From Hyphomonadaceae bacterium (GTDB lineage: Bacteria; Pseudomonadota; Alphaproteobacteria; Caulobacterales; Aquidulcibacteraceae): a stretch of 64,000 nucleotides of DNA. This document shows positions 59,160-64,000 of the stretch, in pieces; within the stretch, counting starts at the first letter, position 1, and each line of letters starts with the position of its first letter. The stretch is from the NCBI GenBank assembly GCA_016791365.1, contig JAEUMT010000017.1, positions 62,001-126,000 on the forward strand, written 5' to 3'. The notes under the pieces are model-generated. The model was not told the origin of the DNA, searched no databases, and was given only the letters and a program-made list of their open reading frames with translations. The position numbers were made by a program, and so were the translations under genes.

Positions 59160-59473
59160 GCGCGCTTTCGGCGATGCGCGCACGCGTGAAGCTACAAAGC
59201 CCGGCGCGTGTCGCGGACGAGATTGGCGGTGTCGCGATCTCGTGGACGAACGAAGCTGATGTGTGGGCCGAGATCGAGGCGCGTGGCGTGGGCGAGACCG
59301 CCGCGTTCGACGCCAACGCCTCGCGCGCCAGCTATCGCGTGACGATCAACCGGTTTGACGGCGTTCGCGCCGGTTGGCGCATCGCCTGGGATGCGCGGCG
59401 GCTTCGCGTCGTCGGTGTTGCTGATGATGGCGCGGCGCGGATTGAGCTTCAGTGTGAGGAGGAAACGCTTTGA
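59156..59473 (+). CDS. GTA head-tail adaptor (gp7)
   Basis: 105 residues, typical of phage head-closure proteins of the SPP1 gp16 type: RVKLQSPARVADEIGGVAIS, DVWAEIEARGVGE and the C-terminal WRIAWDARRLRVVGVADD. Coupled by ATGA at both ends. Confidence 0.88.
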   Translation: MSALSAMRARVKLQSPARVADEIGGVAISWTNEADVWAEIEARGVGETAAFDANASRASYRVTINRFDGVRAGWRIAWDARRLRVVGVADDGAARIELQCEEETL

Positions 59474-59871
59474 GCGCCGAGACCGCGCTGGCGGCGGCCA
59501 TCCGCGTCGCGGCCCTGGACGATGCGGGTGTGCAGGCGATCGTGGCGGACCGCTTCTATGACGAGCCGCCGCCGGATGTGGTGTTTCCGTATCTGACGCT
59601 TGGAAGGGTGGAGTCCAAGAGCATCGATGCGAGCGAACGCGAAGCGCTTGAGCACGGCGTGACGCTGCATGTGTGGTCCCGGTACGGCGGACGCGCTGAG
59701 GCGCTGGATGCGATCGCCGCGCTGCGGGGATGTTTGCACAATGCCGGGCTCGATGTTTCAGGCCGGCGTCTCGTGCTCTTGTTTGTGCAATTCGCGGACG
59801 TGTTTCGCTCCGGCGACGGGCGCACGACGCATGGCGTGTTGCGCCTGAAGGCGATCACGGAATCTGAATAG
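59470..59871 (+). CDS. GTA tail terminator, DUF3168 (gp8)
   Basis: 133 residues. DUF3168 proteins cap the tail tube. DDPPPDVVFPYLTLG-type sequence appears here as YDEPPPDVVFPYLTLGRVES; HVWSRYGGRAEALDAIAALR is also typical. ATGA coupling upstream. Confidence 0.9.
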   Translation: MSAETALAAAIRVAALDDAGVQAIVADRFYDEPPPDVVFPYLTLGRVESKSIDASEREALEHGVTLHVWSRYGGRAEALDAIAALRGCLHNAGLDVSGRRLVLLFVQFADVFRSGDGRTTHGVLRLKAITESE

Positions 59872-59879
59872 GAGCTGGC

Positions 59880-60296
59880 ATGTCGGGTCAAAAAGGACGC
59901 GATGTCCTTATCAAAATCGGTGATGGCGGCGATCCGGAGGCGTTCGCTACGGTCGCGGGCATTCGGGCGAAGACGATTTCGCTGAACGCGCGCAGCGTCG
60001 ATGGAACGAGTGGCGAAAGCCCGAACGCGTGGCGCGAGCTGATTGCTGGCGCGGGCGTGAAGTCGGCCAGCGTGAGCGGCGCCGGCGTTTTCAAGGACGC
60101 GGCTTCGGACGCGGCGATCCAACAGGCGTTCTTCGCTCAGGCGGCGCGCGCCTTTCAGCTCGTCATACCGGATTTTGGAATTCTGAGCGGGCCGTTTCTG
60201 GTCGAGGCGCTGGATTATTCCGGTGATCACGATGGAGAAGCGGCGTTCGCGGTGACGCTCGCCTCGGCCGGCGCGATCAGCTTCGCGGCGCTGTGA
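59880..60296 (+). CDS. GTA major tail tube protein (gp9)
   Basis: 138 residues resembling TP901-1-type phage tail proteins: GQKGRDVLIKIGDGGDPEAF, TVAGIRAKTISLNARSVDGT, then the C-terminal VEALDYSGDHDGEAAFAVTL. GGAGCTGGC precedes its ATG. Its presence as a single tube gene is normal for GTAs. Confidence 0.92.
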   Translation: MSGQKGRDVLIKIGDGGDPEAFATVAGIRAKTISLNARSVDGTSGESPNAWRELIAGAGVKSASVSGAGVFKDAASDAAIQQAFFAQAARAFQLVIPDFGILSGPFLVEALDYSGDHDGEAAFAVTLASAGAISFAAL

Positions 60297-60601
60297 TGCG
60301 CGAGTTGCATAACCGCGCACGCGGCGAAGTGCTGCTGGAGATCGATGGGCAGGCTGTGCGCCTGTGTTTGACGTTGGGGGCGCTTGCCGAATTGGAAGCG
60401 GCGTTTGACGTCGCGTCGTTCTCCGAACTGGGGGAGCGCCTTGGGCAGCTGACGGCGTCTGACCTGCTTGTCGTTGTGGCGGCGCTTGTTCGTGGCGGCG
60501 GCGGCGATGTGAGCGTCGCGATGCTGGCGGCGTCATGTATTGATCCCAAGGCCGCGGCTGGCGCCGTCGCCGAGTGCTTTCGCCTGGCGTTGGATGAGTG
60601 A
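60296..60601 (+). CDS. GTA tail assembly chaperone 1 (gp10)
   Basis: 101 residues from ATG 60296 (GTG 60293 is equally in frame). LTLGALAELEAAFDVASFSE is typical of the GTA gp10 family. It overlaps the next gene by 8 bp, a layout that recalls the frameshifting chaperone pairs of siphophages. Confidence 0.85.
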   Translation: MRELHNRARGEVLLEIDGQAVRLCLTLGALAELEAAFDVASFSELGERLGQLTASDLLVVVAALVRGGGGDVSVAMLAASCIDPKAAAGAVAECFRLALDE

Positions 60602-60788
60602 GGCTTCGCCGTGGCGCGACATGTTGGCGAGCGCGGCGCTCTTTGGGATCGCGCCCGCTGACCTCTGGCGTCTGAGTTTGCGCGAATGGCGCGCGCTGAC
60701 GCGGCGGGATGGCGCGGCGCTTTCAAGGTCGGCGTTTGAGGCGCTGACGCAACGGTTTCCGGATAGAGATGACAAATCAAACACCTGA
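60594..60788 (+). CDS. GTA tail assembly chaperone 2 (gp10.1)
   Basis: 64 residues from ATG 60594 (MSEASPWRDMLASAALFGIA); the earlier in-frame ATG at 60540 is inside gp10. FGIAPADLWRLSLREWRALT is the conserved core of the small GTA tail chaperone family (DUF2376-like). It overlaps the tape-measure gene by 20 bp. Confidence 0.85.
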   Translation: MSEASPWRDMLASAALFGIAPADLWRLSLREWRALTRRDGAALSRSAFEALTQRFPDRDDKSNT

Positions 60789-61290
60789 TTTTGCATTGGG
60801 TCAGTTTCAGGCTGAGCTCGGTGTTGCGGCGGCGGCGCTGCAATCGTTCGCGCAGGGTCCGGCGCAGCGGACGGCCGATGCTGTTGGCGCGTCATTCGAG
60901 CGCGCCGGCGCGCGTATCGGACGGGCGCTCGGATCCGCCGCTGATGGCGGTGAGGCGTCGTTCAAGCGCATGGCGAAGGTCATTCTCGAAGAACTGGCGA
61001 AGATCGCGCTGCAAAGCGTGTTCGCGGGCGCCGGGCGAAAGACGCCGTTGTTCGGCGCCAAAGCGGCCGGCGGCGCCGTCAACGTCGGCGGCGCATACCT
61101 TGTCGGGGAGCGCGGGCCGGAGATGTTCGTGCCGCGTCAGAGCGGCGAGATCGCCGGGGCGAATGCCGGTGCGGTGAATATCCACTTTCATCTCGCGGCC
61201 GGCGCCGATGCCGGCGCCATCGTCAAAAACCAGGGACAGGTCGCCGCCGCGATTGCGCGGGCCGTCGCGTATGGGAGGCGCAATCTGTGA
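60769..61290 (+). CDS. GTA tail tape-measure protein, short (gp11)
   Basis: 173 residues. A helical N-terminal part (FQAELGVAAAALQSFAQGPA, EASFKRMAKVILEELAKIAL) is followed by AYLVGERGPEMFVPRQSGEI, the usual C-terminal tape-measure signature. It is far shorter than phage tape measures (often over 600 residues), which fits the short tail of GTA particles. ATGA coupling to gp12. Confidence 0.88.
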   Translation: MTNQTPDFALGQFQAELGVAAAALQSFAQGPAQRTADAVGASFERAGARIGRALGSAADGGEASFKRMAKVILEELAKIALQSVFAGAGRKTPLFGAKAAGGAVNVGGAYLVGERGPEMFVPRQSGEIAGANAGAVNIHFHLAAGADAGAIVKNQGQVAAAIARAVAYGRRNL

Positions 61291-61907
61291 GCGCATTTCA
61301 CGACGTGTCATTGCCATTGCCGTTTGCGCTTGGCGCAAGCGGAGGGCCAGAGCGGCGGGTCGACGTGATCACGCTCGGTTCGGGTGCGGAGAACCGCAAC
61401 GCGCCATGGGCGCACGCGCGACGGCGCTATGATATTGGCGGCGCGGTGCGCTCGCTCGACCAGATGCACGAACTCATCGCGTTCTTCGAGGCGCGGCGGG
61501 GCAAGCTTCATGGCTTTCGCTTCCGCGATCCGTTTGATTTCAAGTCATGCGCGCCGTCAGCAACACCTTCCGTGCTCGATCAGGAAATCGGCGAGGGGGA
61601 CGGGGAGCGCGTCACGTTTTCCCTGATCAAGGCGTATGGCGACTATGCCCGCCGGATTACGAAACCGGTGGCTGGAAGCGTCGGCGTGGCGGTCGACGGC
61701 GAAGCAATGGCGCCGGAGGCGTTTGATGTGGCCGCGGATACGGGTGTTGTCACGCTTGTGACGGCGCCGGCGGCCGGCGTCGTTGTCAGCGCGGGTTTTG
61801 TTTTCGACACGCCGGTGCGGTTCGATGTCGAGCGGCTCGACCTGGCGCTGGACGGGTTTGGCGCCGGGCACGCGTTGTCCGTGCCGCTGGTTGAGGTGCA
61901 CGCCTGA
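61287..61907 (+). CDS. GTA distal tail protein, DUF2460 (gp12)
   Basis: 206 residues. SAFHDVSLPLPFALGASGGP opens the DUF2460 domain and FFEARRGKLHGFRFRDPFDF is its signature; the C-terminus reads FDTPVRFDVERLDLALD. In the GTA particle this protein forms the distal tail ring. A 1-bp overlap joins it to gp13. Confidence 0.94.
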   Translation: MSAFHDVSLPLPFALGASGGPERRVDVITLGSGAENRNAPWAHARRRYDIGGAVRSLDQMHELIAFFEARRGKLHGFRFRDPFDFKSCAPSATPSVLDQEIGEGDGERVTFSLIKAYGDYARRITKPVAGSVGVAVDGEAMAPEAFDVAADTGVVTLVTAPAAGVVVSAGFVFDTPVRFDVERLDLALDGFGAGHALSVPLVEVHA

Positions 61908-62779
61908 TGCGCGCCCCGTCCGAGGCGCTCGCGGCGAAGCTTGCGGGCGGGGTGACGACGCTGGCGCACGTGTGGTGCGTTGTGCGGCGCGATGATGAAC
62001 GCTTCGCATTCACCGATCATGATGAACCCTTGGTCTTCGATGATCTTGTCGCCGAGCCGCTGCAGGGGCTGAGCATCGGAGAGATCGAAAAGAGCGTAGG
62101 GCTTGGTGTCGATAGCGCGAGCATGCGGGGTGCGCTTTCGTCCGAGGCGATCACAGAGGCGGATCTTTCGAGCGGGCTCTGGGATGGCGCGCGCGTTGAT
62201 ATTTGGCGCGTGGATTGGCAGGCGCCGGCCGATCGGATGCATTTGTTTGCCGGCGCGATCGGAGATGTGCGGCGTGGGGTGGCGGCGTTCGAGGCCGAGC
62301 TGCGCGGTGTGCAGGCGCCGCTTAACATTCCGGTGGGACGTGTGTTCTCGAGATATTGTGACGCTGACCTTGGCGACGCGCGGTGCGGGGTTGACGTCGA
62401 CGCGCCCGCGTTTCGTGGCGCGGGCGTTGTCAGTGAAGTGATCGGCACGAACGTGTTCAAGGCGTCCGGGCTCGGGGAATTCGCGGATCAGTGGTTCTCG
62501 CGGGGACGGATCGTCTGGGATGCGGGTGGCGCCAGTGAAGTCGCCGTGCATCGTGCGCTGGCCGATCAGACGATCATTGAATTGCTGGATGTCGCGCCGC
62601 TGCAGGTGGGCGGCGCGTTTACAATCCATGCAGGTTGCGACAAGCGCGTGGAAACGTGTCGTGACAAGTTTGCGAACGTTGCGAACTTTCGCGGCTTTCC
62701 GCACATGCCGGGCAACGATGCGTTGCAAGTGGGGCCACAAGCGGGCGATCCGCTTGATGGCGGTTCGCGCCGCGCATGA
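61907..62779 (+). CDS. GTA hub protein, DUF2163/BR0599-type (gp13)
   Basis: 290 residues. An N-terminal DUF2163 domain (VTTLAHVWCVVRRDDERFAF, ISEIEKSVGLGVD-like sequence) and a C-terminal phage BR0599 domain with GRVFSRYCDADLGDARCGVD and GCDKRVETCRDKFANVANFR. The conserved cysteines in CRDKF are the metal-cluster ligands reported for the GTA hub (family knowledge). Coupled to gp14 by ATGA. Confidence 0.94.
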   Translation: MRAPSEALAAKLAGGVTTLAHVWCVVRRDDERFAFTDHDEPLVFDDLVAEPLQGLSIGEIEKSVGLGVDSASMRGALSSEAITEADLSSGLWDGARVDIWRVDWQAPADRMHLFAGAIGDVRRGVAAFEAELRGVQAPLNIPVGRVFSRYCDADLGDARCGVDVDAPAFRGAGVVSEVIGTNVFKASGLGEFADQWFSRGRIVWDAGGASEVAVHRALADQTIIELLDVAPLQVGGAFTIHAGCDKRVETCRDKFANVANFRGFPHMPGNDALQVGPQAGDPLDGGSRRA

Positions 62780-63213
62780 TCACGCGCGCGGCGATCCTCG
62801 CCGAAGCCCGCGAATGGATCGGAACACCTTACCAGCATCAGGCCTCTGTGAAGCATGCCGGATGTGATTGTCTGGGATTGGTGCGCGGAGTCTGGCGCGC
62901 GCTCTACGGGCAAGAGCCGGAGGTCGCGCCGGCCTATACGCCGGACTGGGCGGAGCGTTGTGGCGCCGAGACGTTGCGCGAGGCGGCGGCGCGCCATTTG
63001 ATCGAAGCGCCCAGCGGCGGTGCGCGGCCGGGGGACGTGTTGCTGTTCCGCATGCATGCGTCCGCGCCGGTAAAACACGCCGCCATCCTCGATGAGGGCG
63101 GGTGCATTATTCATGCGTACTGGGCGCGCGCGGTCGTGCGCTCGCGCTTTGGGCCGTGGTGGCGTTCGCGTTGCGCGGCGGCGTTCTGTTTTCCGGATGT
63201 CGTTGATGACTGA
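62776..63213 (+). CDS. GTA NlpC/P60 peptidase (gp14)
   Basis: 145 residues. A cell-wall peptidase at the tail tip. Catalytic C32 lies in KHAGCDCLGLVRGVW and the His is H100 in APVKHAAILDEGG. GTA gp14 proteins help the particle cross the peptidoglycan. Its stop lies 8 bp into the gp15 gene. Confidence 0.94.
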   Translation: MITRAAILAEAREWIGTPYQHQASVKHAGCDCLGLVRGVWRALYGQEPEVAPAYTPDWAERCGAETLREAAARHLIEAPSGGARPGDVLLFRMHASAPVKHAAILDEGGCIIHAYWARAVVRSRFGPWWRSRCAAAFCFPDVVDD

Positions 63214-64000
63214 GCTGGTTTTGTCGACGGTCGGGCGCGCGATTGGCGCGTCCTTGCCTGGCGTGCTGGGCCGGATTGGCGCGACGCTGGGACGCGTCGG
63301 CGGCGCCATGCTGGGCTCGGCCATCGATCGTCAGCTGTTCGGTGTGAATACAACGCGCGAAGGCGCGCGGCTGACTGACTTTCATCTGCAGGCTTCGAGC
63401 GAGGGCGCATCGATACCGTGCGTCTATGGCAGCGTGCGTATTGCCGGGCAGGTGATATGGGCGGCGCGATTCAAAGAGCACGTTGAGACGGACGAGACCC
63501 GTACCGGCGGCAAGGGCGGCGGGCCGCGTGTCACGACGCGCAATTATCGCTACACGCTCTCGTTCGCGGTTGGATTGTGCGAAGGCGAAGTCGCGCGCAT
63601 CGGCCGCGTGTGGGCCAATGGGGCGCCGCTTGATCTTTCGACCATCGCGTGGCGCTTGCACACGGGACGGGAGGATCAAGCGCCCGACGCGCTGATTGAG
63701 GCGATTGAGGGATCGGATGACGCGCCCGCGTATCGCGGTTTGGCGTACATTGTGTTCGAGGACTTGCCGCTGGAAGCTTTCGGCAATTCGATTCCGCAGC
63801 TTTCGTTTGAGATTGTGAGGCCGGCGCGTGGTGATGGCGTGGGCCTCGAAGATCGCGTGAAGGGAGTTTGTCTCATCCCCGGCGCGGGTGAGTTCGTTTA
63901 TGCGACAGAAGCGGTGTTTCGCCGCGATGGGCCGGGCATTGAGGCGCCCGAGAACGTGCATGCGGAGCGCGAGCGCGCCAATTTGTTGGTCTCGCTCGAC
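63206..64000 (+). CDS. GTA baseplate megatron/host specificity protein (gp15), 5' part
   Basis: ATG 63206 opens a frame that stays open to the window end, 265 codons; the gene is therefore truncated by the window, not broken. The start MTELVLSTVGRAIGASLPGV and FGVNTTREGARLTDFHLQAS, CVYGSVRIAGQVIWAARFKE, TRNYRYTLSFAVGLCEGEVA and LEAFGNSIPQLSFEIV match the N-terminal part of the large baseplate protein (about 1,200-1,300 residues) of Rhodobacter-type GTAs. It is the last core structural gene of the cluster. Confidence 0.92.
   Translation, partial: MTELVLSTVGRAIGASLPGVLGRIGATLGRVGGAMLGSAIDRQLFGVNTTREGARLTDFHLQASSEGASIPCVYGSVRIAGQVIWAARFKEHVETDETRTGGKGGGPRVTTRNYRYTLSFAVGLCEGEVARIGRVWANGAPLDLSTIAWRLHTGREDQAPDALIEAIEGSDDAPAYRGLAYIVFEDLPLEAFGNSIPQLSFEIVRPARGDGVGLEDRVKGVCLIPGAGEFVYATEAVFRRDGPGIEAPENVHAERERANLLVSLD

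Noticed and set aside
61643-62740. 365-codon frame on the minus strand over gp12 and gp13
   Set aside because: Spans two recognised GTA genes in antisense; no motif.
54108-64000. Ordinary integrated prophage
   Set aside because: No integrase, repressor, replication or lysis genes within the visible part; gene content and order fit a GTA instead.

Overview
The window is high-GC alphaproteobacterial DNA. It carries MucR, DUF2336 proteins, a domesticated gene transfer agent (GTA), a eukaryotic-type NADP isocitrate dehydrogenase and ATGA-coupled operons. I infer a Caulobacterales/Hyphomonadaceae-like chromosome; no rRNA or tRNA gene is present to test that. Genes are dense, and the few intergenic gaps are short and often filled with dispersed palindromic or heptameric repeats.

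Layout. 0-10.5 kb: housekeeping and metabolism (two GNAT acetyltransferases, crotonase, Icd, a TrmJ-like methyltransferase, LysE exporter, OpgH glucosyltransferase, RimO). 10.5-17.6 kb: the most unusual locus, nine consecutive same-strand paralogs, mostly joined by ATGA overlaps. Each has a short basic cytoplasmic N-terminus, one transmembrane helix (typically ending in LQVNNWNE) and a variable periplasmic domain with a shared T-aromatic-x-E-x-x-S-x-G-like motif. Seven have exactly two cysteines and two have none; one member is frameshifted. Its function is unknown to me. 17.6-25.6 kb: SRPBCC protein, a toxin-antitoxin pair, bfd-bfr behind an FNR/FixK-like box, three tandem paralogs of unknown function, rpsD, PPK2, DUF502, an HtrA-like protease, and Grx4 with BolA. 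26-29.7 kb: an ExbB-ExbD-ExbD energy-transduction operon followed by three TonB-like proteins.

32.8-40 kb: a ten-gene Mrp/complex-I-like antiporter operon with three ND2/4/5-type subunits, only one of which keeps the canonical membrane Glu and Lys. 40-54 kb: MucR, a sulfotransferase, a DnaA-domain-IV-like protein coupled to a DUF6456 protein (matching the GafY-GafZ GTA activators), SufE, a histidine kinase, RF3, a second DUF2336 protein, an ABC-F ATPase and PBP1A. 54.1-64 kb: the GTA structural cluster in canonical order from a putative small terminase to the baseplate gene, which runs off the window.

How they fit together. The GafYZ-like pair lies about 12 kb upstream of the GTA cluster it probably activates, and palindromes precede both units. 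The ExbBD/TonB operon and the Mrp-like complex both use or set the proton gradient. The nine-gene paralog array is the best candidate for an undescribed system. Its design (constant membrane anchor, diversified exported domain, mosaic 5' ends) suggests a diversifying envelope protein family, but nothing in the sequence fixes a function.
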